64,000 nt of DNA, taken from NCBI RefSeq assembly GCF_022682495.2, contig NC_071390.1:101750294-101814293 (forward strand). The letters are read 5' to 3'. Position 1 is the first letter of the stretch. Each line of letters starts with the position of its first letter. The notes beneath the pieces are model-generated. The model was not told the origin of the DNA. It was given only the letters and a program-made list of their open reading frames with translations, and made no database searches. Made by a program: the position numbers and the translations under genes. Shown in pieces: positions 10,690 through 23,205 of the stretch. This DNA is from Desmodus rotundus. Lineage: Eukaryota; Chordata; Mammalia; Chiroptera; Phyllostomidae.

Positions 10690-11560
10690 GACTGTCATAT
10701 TCATTTATTCATTCACCCCTTCAGCTGTCACTTACTGAGCATTTACCACGGGCCAGATCTTGTCCTTGCACTGGGATTTAGGTAAGAACCACACAGAGCT
10801 GAGCCCTGCCTGTAGTCTTATGGGGAGGGGAAGAATAAAAAAGCATAAAACAATTACACAAACAGCTGAACAATTATGAATGTGATTCACCCCAAAAATT
10901 GTTGTTCCCACCCAGACACATGTGATCCACTCTCAGCTTTGTTGCAAAAAAAGTAGTCCAAGAACTAACACGTAATTCCATCATCACAACAAGAAGGAAA
11001 TACTTATCTTCATCAACACTGCCACAAAGTCTGTCTCCTCTGTCACTGGCCTCACTCCTTGAAGACACAAACCAGCTCATCCCCTAGCCTAAGGCCACGT
11101 CAGTCACTTTATTTCTACTCGTTCTCCGTTTCCCACTCCTGGGTTCTTCCCCATCCCCACTTTCTGCCCACAGTATCCCAAAATTCTCCTTGAAGGTGGG
11201 ACAGTGGAATGTAGCACACTCTTTGGCAGTTGAGAAGGAAGACGCCAGGATCATTCTATGATATAAATTTTTATTTCTGCACAGAAGGAAAAGTTTAATG
11301 GAAGTTTTCAATAAGAAGACTTAACCAGTCTGGTAAAAGAGAGAAAAATTCCGGGGAAAATAACAGTTAGGTGGAGCCTGGAAAGAGAAGGGGTTAGCAG
11401 AGAGAGGGAAGAAAATCAGACACCTTGAATGAGAGAGAAAGGAGTGTGGTTCTGGGGGAACAGAGATTTGCAAGATGAGGCTGGATAGACAGGGAGCAGC
11501 CAGACTATACAGGGTTTTACCCCCAAAACAACAGGAGGCCACTCAAGAGTATTTATTTTA
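10690..11560 (+). mobile_element. unassigned ancient mammalian repeat, discontinuous
   Basis: It opens with TTTATTCATTCACC..., then CTTACTGAGCATTTACCACGGGCCAG. A second matching part (GATGAGGCTGGATAGACAGG..., CAGACTATACAGGGTTTTAC) lies at about 11460-11550. The same layout recurs at 16400-17000 and 45990-46440. I cannot name the family. The middle (10870-11340) may be unrelated. Confidence 0.4.
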
Positions 11561-14435
11561 TATTTATGAATGTAAATATGTATATTTCTCAGATCAAATT
11601 CTATTAGTATTTTTGGTAATATTTTTTAAGGTGAAAGATTTGTTAATACTATTGTTTTTAAGCCAAGGTCTAAGATTTTGTACTCTGAACCTCTCTTATC
11701 CACTGTCCTAACATTTGCCAAAGTTTTTTTTTATTTTGGAATGAGAATGATCTGTATCCATTCATTTTTTTAATTCATTTTTCCTTAAAAAAGTCACATG
11801 GGAAAAAGTGAATATATCATAGATCTATGCACAAACTTATCCCAGGTTGAAGTGCTATAGAGTGTGCGCTGAGCCTCCCAACTAAGAGTGTTCCCGAAAA
11901 TAGAGCATAATTCTAGCTCAAAGTGTAGCTCTCCTTGACCATATCGTGAAACTCAAAGTGGACTGTGACACAGGTTAGTTTTTAAACATTTACATACACA
12001 CATTTTTATCTTCCTCTACGCTTGTAGCAAAGTTGCCTGTAATTCTCGTAAAAATCTCATAACAAAGATTCCTTTTCTCTGTGTTCACAGTGAACGGCTG
12101 TGTTCAGCAGGAAAGAAACCAGTCTCTCATACCATTCTTTTCCTAAACACCTGGTTGTTCAGTTTTAATAAGGTGACTTGTTTCCACCATAACTCAGCTA
12201 TTTTTCCACTTGGCTGGGTCCCCCTGGACCTTAAAATAAAAATCTATGTAACATTAGCTTTCCTACTAACACTACGTGGGGTTTTCCACCTACACCATGC
12301 CATTAATCTATGAGTAATTCTCTGAATAATGCAAATGGGGATTCCTTCCTCTGCTCTTTTATATTTCTGAAAGATATACCAAGAAGCAACATTATTAAGA
12401 TTGTTTTGGTTCTATGTTCTATCTCAACTCGTATTTCTCTGATTTCTGAGCACAAGTAGAACTTTTGCATTTGCTACTAGTTCCTTCCTAGTTTACTGCG
12501 TATTTGAAGTAAGCTCAAAGTGAATGGCTTTTCCAAGTTCCTTTATTTACAGGATTAGAATAATGGTTGCCATTCACCTTTCAGACCAGAGTCCTGTCAA
12601 ATATAACTAATACAAGGACATTGCTCCACATTTGCAGTCACCCCTCCAAAGGCTACAGAAATGCAGGGGAAGAGTGATCTCCACGTTGCACCACTGGGTT
12701 TCATATTTTATGTGCAACAGTAAAGAGTGTACCTTGTCCTCAATGAAATCAGTCCTAATTTGAGAGCAGATGGGTCATAAACACCAGGTAAATAAGTACT
12801 GGCTTTAACCATTCTTAATTAAATGGAGAACTTAGAAGTTAACCACAAAGTCTTCTCCCTCTCTGGCCATAGTGGGAACAGTACTATATGCGGTGGGGTT
12901 TGAAAGAAAAGCATTGTCCTTAGACCCAGGTGAAAGAACCCTTGTCCTGGGCCCCGTGCTGCTGAGCACCCCACTCTGACTCCCCTCGGGCCTCCTCTTC
13001 CCCTTGTCGCAAGCCAAAGGGATGTGCCCCCTCAGAGCCTGAGCTTTCCTTCCCTTCTGGGCCACTTTCTGATTCTAGGACCACAGAATGCCTTGCCCCA
13101 ATAATCCCCAACCTGCTCCCCAAGGGTGATCAGGAGACAGCTATCTGCAAGGGGGTGTGCATGGAGCCTGGCTATGTAAGTTGGGGTGTCCACACACATG
13201 TGCATAAAGCCCCTTGCAGTGTGGGACAGAGCCAGTGAAGGGAGACAGTGTGCTCCCTTCACATCTCCACCCTCCGGTGGGAAATGCCAGGTTAGGAGAA
13301 AGAACATGTCCTACTTAACAGTCTGTTCATTTGACTTATAACTTAGAAATATGTAGATATATGATATAGGGGCCTTGATTTATATTCTTGCCCCAAATCT
13401 CACAAACGTGAGGGGTGGGCCTTAGAAAAACGCATTGAGTTCAGAGAAATCACTGACTAACGATAAATTGGGACACTTTACCTTCTTTTCTAAACACAAA
13501 TCACTAGGCTTATAATACAAAAGATGTGAGGGAGGCAAGGGGGAGTAAAGCCCCACCATTTAGATCAAACAGTAGCTTCAATCTCTTAAGTTGGGCTCTT
13601 TGTTCAGAAAGCCTGGGGAGCCAGATAGGACATTCTTCTCTCCGCCACAAGAATTCCATCTGTACAACAGCGGCTCCCACGCCGCCAGCTGCTCTTCACT
13701 CCCCCGGTGTAAGAATGCAGCTGAGGTTGAAAACTTGTCACCAAGTTGGAACCAATATCCACCTGTCCCTCTTGTCAGTCTCTTTCTGTAAAGTCTCTCT
13801 GGGATTTAAAATCTAAAAGCCATAAAAATGGGATTTGCCTTGACTCTTTCTAGAACAACTATCCCCCATGCATGCATCATATGTCCCAGGACGACGGTGT
13901 CCCTTTAAAATTGTGATATTTAAATAAAATAACAGCTGTGCAGTACTATGAACAGCCATTACACATATTCTTAGGAATTGTTTCCTTATTCAGTTCATTG
14001 GGTGTGGATTTTATTTTTCATATAATCACCCCCCCAAAAAAATGATACAAGGAATGAGATGTTCCCAGATAATTTATACGAACAGCATACCAGTACATTA
14101 AATCAATTTCTCATAAATAAAGTGAATATTTGTTATTATATATGTCATGAGTATAGGCTTTTCTTTTATAGTAGGAAAGAACACGTTTTGTATAATATAC
14201 TTATTAATATACCATTACTTTAATACCAAATATATTTTGAAAATATACAAATCCTTAGTGGATTTTGTTTCAATTTTTAATTATATTTTAAAACATGTCT
14301 CTCTTTTCCTCAGATCATTAATAGAAAGAAATTACGATGACATGTACAAAAAATAAATGTTAAACTCTTTGGAAGATAAGTAATATATAAAGATACTTCA
14401 CACAATCTCAAACCTTGTATCTAAAATTGAAGAGT
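11561..14435. other. long stretch without a recognised gene or repeat
   Basis: About 2.9 kb with no credible coding frame. Frames of 66-96 codons (for example 13032-13307 minus and 13526-13816 plus) are unconnected and show no family motifs or convincing exon borders. Some non-repetitive parts (12000-12500, 13300-14400) could hold conserved non-coding sequence, which cannot be judged without alignment. Confidence 0.4.
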
Positions 14436-14620
14436 GGCCGTGGCCAGGTAGCTCAGTTGAATAGAGTGTCATCCTGATATGTCAAGGTTGCAGGTTCAAT
14501 CCCCAGTCGGGGCACATACAAGAGTCAACCCGTGGGTACATGGATGGGTGGAACAACAAGTCTCTGTCTCTCTCTCTCTCTTTCTCTTTCAAAATGAATA
14601 TGAGATGAAAGAAAATAAAA
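14436..14620 (+). mobile_element. VES-type bat SINE (short-body form)
   Basis: Head GGCCGTGGCCAGGTAGCTCA, B-box-like GGTTCAATCCCCAGTCGGGG, ACATACAAGAGTCAACC, then (CT)n and an A-rich tail. Short flanking repeats AAGAGTGG occur on both sides. Confidence 0.9.
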
Positions 14621-14828
14621 AGAGTGGGTGTACCTGAACTTATAAGGTAAACTTCCTTGAGGTCTAAAGGGTGTCAGTGGGAAGCGAAGAGTCAACCTAG
14701 TTCCCGCTGTGGATCAGCGTGCAATGCCACTGTGCAGAGCTGGAACAGGCAATCTAGGTTTCATTTGGGTCATTCACACATTTTGGAGTACTTTACTTGT
14801 TCGATAGCTGTCCCTCTTTCCAATAAAT

Positions 14829-14844
14829 GCTGCTGCTGCTGCTG
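14829..14844. repeat. (TGC)5 trinucleotide run
   Basis: Five perfect TGC units after AATAAA. No coding context is seen. Confidence 0.85.
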
Positions 14845-16400
14845 TTTAAAAGTTTTGCAAAAACAGGCATGTGTTCAAACCCTTTCAATGAAGAATTCAA
14901 GAAGAAAAAAATGACTTCTATTCTTCCCAGCACCGTATGGCTCTTATTTAGAAACCAAAAGGGATCATCCAATTAAGCATTATGGACGGTAACTTTATTA
15001 ACTTTGAGATCATACACAAATGGATTCCCAAAAGGATGTTCTTTTCATGTCTCTTAACAATACTCAAGCCCAAGCTACATATAATAAGGATTATATTCCA
15101 TGCCACTGGAATAATTAAAACACAAAAGAACAGTAAGAGCCGACAGAGAGACGGATGCGAGATACAGCACAGAAACTGACACAGAGCTAATAACACAGCG
15201 TGTTGGGGACAGACACTTAGCAGCACACGGTTTGACCTCCTTCAGAGGAAACCTTTAAAGATGGTGCACAATCGACAGAGTTTGAGCTCAACCGAATGAC
15301 TAAATAATTATACTTATCCAATGTGGGTATACATTGATCTTTGAAGATCTTTCTAATTTTTAAGAAAGGAAACACATTTCTATGTTTGAGAGTCTAAAAG
15401 TTGGCATGCCTTGGAGAAAACACACTGCAGACTCGCAGAGCCTCTTGAACATGGAGTTTCTGCTCTGCTGACACTGCGACCAGGAAGTAATCAAAGAAAG
15501 CAGTTACATTCATCGATTCCATGTAGCTCAGCTCTTCCCGACGAGAAACTGCCTAGGAAAAGTCACCTTCACTTTTCAACACTTCAGTCAGAAAGTATTG
15601 CAAAGGTCACAGGCTGTGATTTTTCTAACTCACTCATTTGTTTTCCCTTATGCACACCAACGTGTCCTGTGGAGAGGAAGTAGCGACTGGAAGCCAGCAG
15701 CTGAAGGCCAGGCCCTCTCAGTTCCTCCCCTCATTTCACACTCTTCATCTCTCACTTTCCAGCCTTATCTATCGCCTCTCACTTCACCGCTGCCTCCACC
15801 TTGAATGCCGTGAACCTCTAACATACACCCGGGAATCAGGAAGAACTTTGTGGTAGAGCTTAGGTTTAGCAAAACCTAAACCCGTTATACCCCTTCCTGA
15901 ATCAGAACATGTAATTCCACCTGGCAAGGAATCACATAAACTTTTAAATTACACACTGTACCCAGGCACAATCGAGCACTCAGCGCCACACATACGTGTT
16001 AAATAGTAATAGTTGAAATATTTGCTCACCGTAAGCTCTGAGTATGTTCAAACATACGGGCTACTACAATTTCACTACACATGGACTTTCCTATGACCTC
16101 TACGGCACAGAAAGCTCATTCAGATTTAAGTCTTAGGAACACTGGAATGTGTTTATTTTTAAGATTATTTTCCAGTTTGGATGGTGAGCCAAATTATACA
16201 CTTTCAATAATTTCAATAAATAGACTGTATCCTTCCTGTCACAGTCTTCATTGTAAATCCACTTTTATACACAGCAAGACTATTTTACTAACGTTGTCCA
16301 TGAAACATGTGTGTGTGTTTGTGTAAATTGATATGGATATAGAAGTAGATGCAGATGGCTATGATTCATTAAAGGCTTAATATATGCCAGGCAATGTGTC
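14845..16400. other. unassigned stretch
   Basis: No supported gene. Several overlapping small frames lie at 14948-15226 (minus) and 15411-15856 (plus) without motifs or consistent splice structure. Confidence 0.4.
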
Positions 16401-17000
16401 GATCACTTTACTCATTCATTTAACAAATATCTGTTGAAAGCCACTGATGTGTCAGGTGCTAGGTTAGGTACTAGGTAGGCAGAAGCGAAAGAGACAAACA
16501 TGGCCCTAGTCCTTATGAAGTTTATAGTCTAGTGGAGAAGACAAACATTTAATAAAAGCAAGGCATCTAACCAGAGGATCTGCCTCACTGACAAAGCAGC
16601 ATTTAAGCTGAGACCTGAAGAACAGTTCAACACGTAAAAAGTGGGGGCAGAATGATCCTGTCAGAGACAAACAGGTGAGAATGCAAAGTGACTTTGAGAA
16701 GGTAAAAAGAACTCAAGAGGAAGGGCAGCGGTTAGTGGTGATGCTGGAGGAATGGACAGTGGCCAGGTCAGGAGGGGCTTTTTAAAGCAAATTAAGGAAT
16801 TTGAACTTCAGCCTGAAGGCAATGGGAAGGCAGGTAAGGAATTTAAGCAGGCTAGTGTTGCAATCATATTTTCATTGTATACGATTACCTTTGCCTCAGT
16901 ACGGAGCAAGGATTAAAGACAGAGAGACCAATCAGAAGCCATTTGCAAGAACCCAGCCTGTAGATAACAGTGACCTGAACTAGGAGATACTGATGTGGTA
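16400..17000 (+). mobile_element. unassigned ancient mammalian repeat (same kind as 10690 and 45990)
   Basis: The order is: TTACTCATTCATTTAACAAA..., GTGTCAGGTGCTAGGTTAGG, GTCTAGTGGAGAAGACAAAC, AGCATTTAAGCTGAGACCTG, GGTCAGGAGGGGCTTTTTAA, and CCAGCCTGTAGATAACAGTG. This is the order of a familiar common mammalian repeat whose family I cannot name with confidence. It ends at the left copy of the local duplication at 17001. Confidence 0.5.
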
Positions 17001-17166
17001 GAACTCCCCAGTATAGAGTTCAAATCCCTGTCTTATGTGACAGGGGAAAGATACACACGTATAGAGTGAGAACACCCAGGGAATCCTTTTCCTTATTCTA
17101 CAAATAATTCCCCCAAATAGTGCAATGCTGGTTCATCAATTATTTATTGAGTGAAAACAAGGAAGA
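17001..17166 (+). repeat. local direct duplication, copy A (166 bp)
   Basis: GAACTCCCCAGTATAGAGTT through ACAAGGAAGA. It is paired with 18105-18270 in the same orientation and at the same length, about 1.1 kb apart. I count about 12 substitutions and no length change (about 93% identity). The sequence is not part of a repeat I know. Confidence 0.9.
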
Positions 17167-18104
17167 CCTTGGGGATAGAACTCAGGACTTGGGGGTGGAA
17201 CAAACTGTGGGGGTGGAGAGTAGGGAAGATATGTAGAAGAGAGAGGACTCAAAGTCTCAACAATTGCCTCATAGGTATAATTGTGGTAGAGAGCCAAATC
17301 AGATCATTCCACTCAGAACACGTGTTGTGTCTCAATTACCTTAGTTCTCTATTTGGATGACAGATACTCCTATGGCACCTGCAATGAGGAAGACACGACA
17401 CCCTTTCCAGTTCATGGGCATGCACGCTCTTCATTTCGCACATGTAAAAGCATGCTTCATAAAAAAGGATTATTTGTACTTCTTTCCTTGGCCTCATCTG
17501 AACCCTTTATGAGGACATGAATCGAAATTAACACCCATCCTCCAAATGAGTATGTTTTCCTAACATTTTTCTTCATCATTAAAATTGTCTTGTTTTACTT
17601 CACAGGCGCTCTGGGTTCTGATATTAGTTTGAATAATTACCAGGAACTGGAGAAATATGCCATTTTGAAAGTCCAACGAGCAGACTCTTAAAAACTATTT
17701 CGTGGCTCAGTGATCATGCTCATAGCACCATAAAAGCTAAAGATGCTGAGAAGCCAGCAGAGCCTATTTCAAAATCCAGCACAGATCTATCTCAGTAACT
17801 TCTTGTCAGCTTCTGAAACTTGAAAATTAGCCCTGAAAGGCCAGTGAGGGATCGATGAGAAGGGAAAGACTGGAAGTGCCTGCACAAAGCATACTTATTA
17901 CTAGGATAAAGTGTCATTTCATCTAAGCATAGCTAGAAGTCCTGTAGATCAGATGTGGGAGGAGAGAAAATAAAGTAAAAGAGTAACATCTGGCACACTT
18001 ACAATGCCATTTTCCCTAAAAACATACAGAAAGTCACTGTTATAATGGCTTGATGATGTCTGTTCATTCTAGTAATGTCATCATAAGAATAAACTTATTT
18101 GTGA
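17167..18104. other. spacer between duplication copies
   Basis: No gene is seen. Ordinary AT-rich text without a recognised repeat. Confidence 0.4.
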
Positions 18105-18270
18105 GAACTCCCCAGTATAGAGTTCAAGTCCCTGTCTTGTGTGATGGGGGAAAGATACATACGTATAGAGTGGGAACGCCCAGGGAATGCTTTTCCTTAT
18201 TCTACAAATAATCCCCCTAAATAGTGCAATGCTGGTTCATCAATTACTCATTGAGTGAAAACAAGGAAGA
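18105..18270 (+). repeat. local direct duplication, copy B (166 bp)
   Basis: Matches 17001-17166 with about 12 substitutions. The flanks differ on both sides (GAGATACTGATGTGGTA versus AATAAACTTATTTGTGA on the left), so the duplicated block has sharp edges. Confidence 0.9.
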
Positions 18271-18926
18271 ATTAAAATTGAGGACAATGTCATCCAAATG
18301 GCACACATAGGAAAAACAAACAAGACAAGTAATTAAAGTGTCGTACCAAGAGGACAATATATAAAAAACACTGTGTAAGAAGAAACTGATGAAATGGGCA
18401 AAGACAGATATTGTTCATGTAGAAGAATATGGAGTCAGTGAGATGCAAGAGTTTGCAGAAACATAACAGATACAAATGGCTATGTGCTCTGACAGTTATG
18501 AAATTCAGCAGAATTAACTTGTTCTTGTCTTTTTAAGAAAAATGTTTAACTATTTGTACTTATGATATTCTTTTATAAATGTGGAAATATACGAATTATT
18601 CTGGGAACCAACTCAAAAGATTGCCCCTGGTGGATTTTACATGTGTGGAGAAGAGGCGTTGTCAGAAGAACAGAGATTGTGCTCCCCATAAACAGGGATG
18701 AGAGAGGGTGACAAATCTGCTCCCTGGGGGAGACCACAAGACCTCTTTCTGTTCCCTGAAAAACTGATGTAGAGATCTTCTTTTCCAGGACAAGTACATT
18801 AAGCCACAACCCACTACAGTCCAAGCTTCCAAAATATTATTAACATTGATGAGTAAATTCACCAAGGGCTCGATCAATATAACTTTAGTGCTGGCAAAAA
18901 AGGTGATAATGTCAATACTTCAACAT

Positions 18927-19091
18927 GAGAAAGAGGTGGGTGGGGAGAGGGAAAGAGGAGAGGGAAGGAGGGAAAGGGGAGGAAGAGAGGAGGGAGGAGA
19001 GGGGGAAGGAGAGAGAGAAGGAGGAGGAAGGAAGAAAAGGAAGGAAGCAGGAAGGAAGGAAGTTGGAAGGAAGGAAGGGAGGGAGGGAGAC
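18927..19091 (+). repeat. polypurine GA/GGA tract
   Basis: About 165 bases, almost entirely A and G on the plus strand, with interleaved GGAGG, GAAGGAAG and GAGAG units ending in GGAAGGAAGGGAGGGAGGGA. It creates long spurious open frames on both strands. Interrupted mirror-like purine order could allow triplex formation; this is an inference. Confidence 0.92.
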
Positions 19092-20080
19092 AGGCTGTAT
19101 TTCCTACCTGTTTTTGCTGCCAGGAGTCCATGTTACTATTCAAACCAATGTGACAAAAGCAGTTTTGAATTCCTCGTACTTAAATACAGAAAATACATTT
19201 CATTATTTCCTTCTTCTGGCAGGAAATGGGTATGATGCTGAGGCAAATAGGAGGATGAAAGCTACGTGTCAAGGTGATGAGAAGTGGCAGAGGAGCCTAG
19301 TACATGTCATGATGTGGAATGCTGCTCCATCCCTGAACCGCCTGCCTCGGGACTTCTTATTATGTGAAGACTACACACCCACTTTGGGCTACGTCACTAA
19401 TGCAGAATTCCTGCTCCCGGCAGCAGAACTTAAACATACATACATGGACAGAATCTGGAAAGCTGCCAGTCACCAGAACAGCCCCAGAAATTGGCTGCTC
19501 TCTTCATCTTTCCCCGCCTCCCAATTGCTGCATGGTCTTGTTTCCCATGGTGTATTCTTTTCCTGAATATTTATTTTTCTTTCTCTAACTACTTTCTTTC
19601 TTATCTGATCACTCTATCTGTTCTCTAGGCCAAAACTTCTACTTACTAGTAATTTCTGCTCTCTCATAACTTTAGTTTACCCACAATCCACCATGACCTT
19701 TCCAGCATATCTTTATAACTTTTAACTTTCAGTTTCCATGAAAATGGTCTGGAAAGTAAGAATATGATGGTCCTGTTTTGTTTGGGCCTACCCCTAGGTC
19801 TGCGTCTACATCTAACCCAAGTAGTTACAGTTTGGGGGATGGATGGCTTCAGAAACCCGTAGGAAAGCTGGCCCTCCAAGGCCTTCTTGACAGGGACAAT
19901 GGGAAGTCAGGGCTGGCAGAAGGGATATAGCAAACATCAGGGAGAACCTTAGGTCTGATACATTGTGCAACAGAAACTATAGCCACCTTTGAGGGCCAAA
20001 GCCAATCAAAGTCTCATTTTAAATTACTCACATTTCAGAAAATATAACCTTATAAACTGTTTGGGCTGGGAAATTCCAGG
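19092..20080. other. unassigned stretch after the GA tract
   Basis: A 213-codon frame (18925-19566) enters from the GA tract and continues with no recognisable domain. The first ~55 codons are E/R/G low complexity. The text around 19290-19560 resembles an old LTR more than an exon. Not called as a gene. Confidence 0.4.
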
Positions 20081-20084
20081 ACTC

Positions 20085-20260
20085 AAGTCTTAATCCCAGT
20101 TTTTCTATTAACACACTATGTGAAAGTTTGAAGATCTCACGGTGCCTTATTTTCTTCATCTGTAAAAATAAGGAACTCATATCTATTACCTCTTGAGGCT
20201 GCAGAGAGGAACAATAAAATTGATTTGCAAAGTGTTTTATTGTCATAAAGAGCTATGTTG
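20085..20260 (+). mobile_element. MIR SINE, diverged
   Basis: Core order GACTCAAGTCTTAATCCCAG..., CTTCATCTGTAAAAATAAGG, then the TTGAGGCTGCAGAGAGG region and GCAAAGTGTTTTAT. Confidence 0.6.
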
Positions 20261-20984
20261 AAAAAGGCCTGTATTTAAATAGCCTGATTTGTTGTAGCAT
20301 ACAATAAAGAGCTATTTAAAGAATATATTTTTTAAAAGAATATGTTTTAAATCAATACATCTTTAAGTTTTGTTGCTGTTGTTACTTTTGTGGCAGTCAT
20401 TATAATCAAGGAGGAATATATGAGATGCTAATTAAAGTCTTCAATCACTCTAAATTTGTTCGTACCCGAAAGATAATATTCTAGCCCTATACCCTTAGTT
20501 TACTCTCTCATGAGTCTGTCAGCAAACATAAAGTCCTGGACTTCATGCTTAAATGTGTAGAATCAAAATTGATGGGTTGAGCAAGTCAACTACGCTCACC
20601 TCTTCTCATCTCCATTTTCAGTGACGTCATGTTGGTACCTTGAAATTGGCCATGGGGGAAGTATTTACACCGTAGAAATAAGCAAAGCCTATAAATGAAT
20701 GAAGTCTTTCTTTTTTTTTTCCCAGATTGCTAGTTGCAATACATTTACCAGCACACAGCTGGAAATGATGTACCTAGAACTGAAACACACACACATACAA
20801 ACACACACACACATCATCATCATCATCGTCAAGAGCAACAGCTAAATAGGCCTAATAAACATCAAACTGAGATTAATTTTTGAAAGGATATACTGTCTTC
20901 TTTTTTAAATGTTTTCATGGAAATCTACGGGAACACTTTGAGTGTTTGGTGTAAGTGGAGGCAGACATTTTCTCAGCCTAAAGC
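20261..20984. other. unassigned stretch with simple repeats
   Basis: No gene is seen. Contains a T run near 20709-20720 and the CA/CAT repeats at 20784-20828. Confidence 0.4.
20784..20828. repeat. (CA)n then (CAT)n compound microsatellite
   Basis: Interrupted CA units at 20784-20812 followed by about five ATC units to 20828. Confidence 0.9.
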
Positions 20985-21144
20985 AGTAACTTCCAACACT
21001 AACATGTCACCGGAATCATCCAGAGGGTTTACCAGAACCAACTGCTGAACTCCAACTCTTGAGCTGCTGATTCAGTAGGTTTGGGGTGCGCCCCTAATTT
21101 GCATTTTTAACAACTTACCAGGTGATGCTAATGCTAGTGGCTTG
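20985..21144 (+). mobile_element. MER5A-type hAT element
   Basis: Text CACCGGAATCATCCAGAGGG, CTGATTCAGTAGGTTTGGGG, TTGCATTTTTAACAACTTACC and CAGGTGATGCTAATGCTAG runs in the order of MER5A. It is interrupted at its 3' end by the SINE that follows. Confidence 0.75.
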
Positions 21145-21157
21145 AAGATATGTGGAA
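21145..21157. repeat. target-site duplication of SINE, left copy
   Basis: AAGATATGTGGAA, repeated exactly at 21361-21373. Confidence 0.9.
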
Positions 21158-21360
21158 CAGGGCCCTGGCCAGGTAGCTCAGTCATTAGAATATCATTCCC
21201 ATACGCCAAGGTTGCAGGTTTGACCTCTGGTCAGGGCTCATACAAGAATCAGCCAGTGAGTGCATAAATAAGAAACACTGAATGCACAAATCAGTGTCTC
21301 TCTGTCTCTCTTCTCTCCCTTTCTCTCTTTCTCTCCAATCAATGAAAATAATGTTTAAAA
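21158..21360 (+). mobile_element. VES-type bat SINE (short-body form)
   Basis: Head GGCCCTGGCCAGGTAGCTCA, B-box-like GGTTTGACCTCTGGTCAGGG, then ACAAGAATCAGCCAG, (CT)n and a tail. Perfect 13-base target duplications on both sides set the borders. It is inserted at the end of a MER5A copy. Confidence 0.94.
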
Positions 21361-21373
21361 AAGATATGTGGAA

Positions 21374-22164
21374 GAGTATAAAACAAAACAAAAGAATAAA
21401 TAGAATGGTAATAAGAGAATGACATAATAAATATGGGTTGGACCAGCACAAAGTTAGTGAAACATACAGACTTTTAATAAGTATAATGTGTTTGAAACTC
21501 TATAGAGAGCCAGTTTAGGATGCTGTCCACCCAAAAGCCTTCTTTGCAGGCCTCCTCACAGTAAGAGAGGTAACTAGCGATTGCTTTTGACAGATCTTAA
21601 AATGTTGTGAATTTGGAGGCAGGGTGTTCTTACTAAAAACTCACTTTGCTTCACCAGGTCTCAAGTTCCTTATATATTAAAAGTGACAATTTAATTTCTT
21701 TTTCATATCACTGTGTTAATCAACTTTAAAATGGAAAAGAATTCATCACATTTCCTTAATTAATGAAGGTTTGTTTTAAAATAATAATAAAAATAATACC
21801 CCAGGAAATAAAAACAAACAAAATCTTAGACCCCAAAGACATGCACAAACAGGACTTAGAGCAGAGCCAGCTTTCAGAGGCAAACGGAGTTTGGGAACTA
21901 GGTGGTCCTTAAGAATCCAATGCAGCTTTTGCAACCCAGTTACTTAGCCACTATTTCATCAGCAGGCTACTGGGATGCCAATCTAGACTCCTCACATTGC
22001 TAGACTCCTAACAACTTTGCCAATCTCTGTTTCTGCTTCTGTCTTAACTTCTCCCACTGAAAATAGGCATAAATCTCTTTATCCTGTGGCTTCTACATTC
22101 CTGGAACCTATCCATTGTGTACCTCCCACCTTTTGCTGCCATTTCCTGCTTGCCATCTCTATAA
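21374..22164. other. unassigned stretch
   Basis: No gene or certain repeat is seen. Confidence 0.4.
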
Positions 22165-22305
22165 ATGTTGCATTGAAAGCCAAATAAAGGGTAAATTTAG
22201 ATCTACCTTGTTCATGGCTACACTCGCAATGCCTAGCATAGTGGTTGACACATTGTAGAATCATAAATAGTCTTGAATGAATAAGTGAATGAATGAATGA
22301 ATGCC
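22165..22305 (+). mobile_element. L2-like LINE 3' end
   Basis: GCCTAGCATAGTGGTTGACA..., TAGTCTTGAATGAATAAGTG, then four GAAT units. This is the usual end of LINE2. Confidence 0.6.
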
Positions 22306-23095
22306 TCATTTATGCCAACCCATGGACTGGTCCATTCTAGATCTACCTATATGCGTAGCCACGAAGGAAAGGTTACATGGTATAGAACGTGACTGATTTA
22401 TGTGTAAAAAGTTTGAAAATCTGCTTTGCTCAGCAGGGGTCTGTGGGATGGTCCTCAGAACATGAGTATTTATCTGTGGACATTCACCTGTTGAAACTCC
22501 TAACACTGTTGGGGTCCAGCAGAAGAAAGAAAAATTGAATTGATTAAGGAGGATTAGGGATGTAAAGGGGTTCATACAATTACCCTCTCAACTGTCTAGG
22601 ATCACCTAAAAGCTTCCAGCACTTAACCACCCTGTAAAACTCTGTGAGTCAAGTCTCAGAGTGATGTCACTGGAAGAGCAAAGGAAAAACCTTCAGGCCA
22701 TCAGAACTCTGCCACAGTGGCTACCATAAAGGTAAGGCGAACAGGAACTGGGCCAGGCACTGACAGTGGTTGTTACAGACTCTTTTCGATCTTATGATCA
22801 TGCCGGAGAATTTCGCGGCACTCAGAATATCAGAATTCCATAAGTAAGCGCATAATTCCCTTTTGTTTCTAACTTCTCTGACCTTCAACATCGATACCCA
22901 GCAACACCTCCATTGGTCGTGAGCCCCCTCCTCCATAAATTTTAGTAGCTACACAGCTACTGGGTGCCTATACCCAAAATCCAAATATAGAAAATAAGAA
23001 ATCATTATAGCAATGGCCATATGCTAATGCAATTTTATGCTTACTTGCTCTCCACCCAAACTTCCCCCCTTCCCCCACACCCGCACCCACACTAT
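22306..23095. other. unassigned stretch
   Basis: No supported gene. Frames at 22306-22575 and 22721-22936 (minus) have no motifs. Confidence 0.4.
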
Positions 23096-23205
23096 GAGCT
23101 CAATAAGAGAAAGGTGTCTTTGTTACTCATGCTTAAATCTCCAACATCTAGAAGAGTATTGGGAAGGTCATTGGCACTCAAATGTTTCTTGAATGAATTA
23201 ACTAA
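23096..23205 (+). mobile_element. L2-like LINE 3' end, short
   Basis: TGCTTAAATCTCCAACATCT..., TTGGCACTCAAATGTTTCTTGAATGAATT pattern of an L2/MIR-type terminus. Confidence 0.45.

Noticed and set aside
18925..19566. 213-codon open frame
   Set aside because: The first third is translated GA repeat. The rest has no domain and no splice or start support. A second frame on each strand is open for the same reason.
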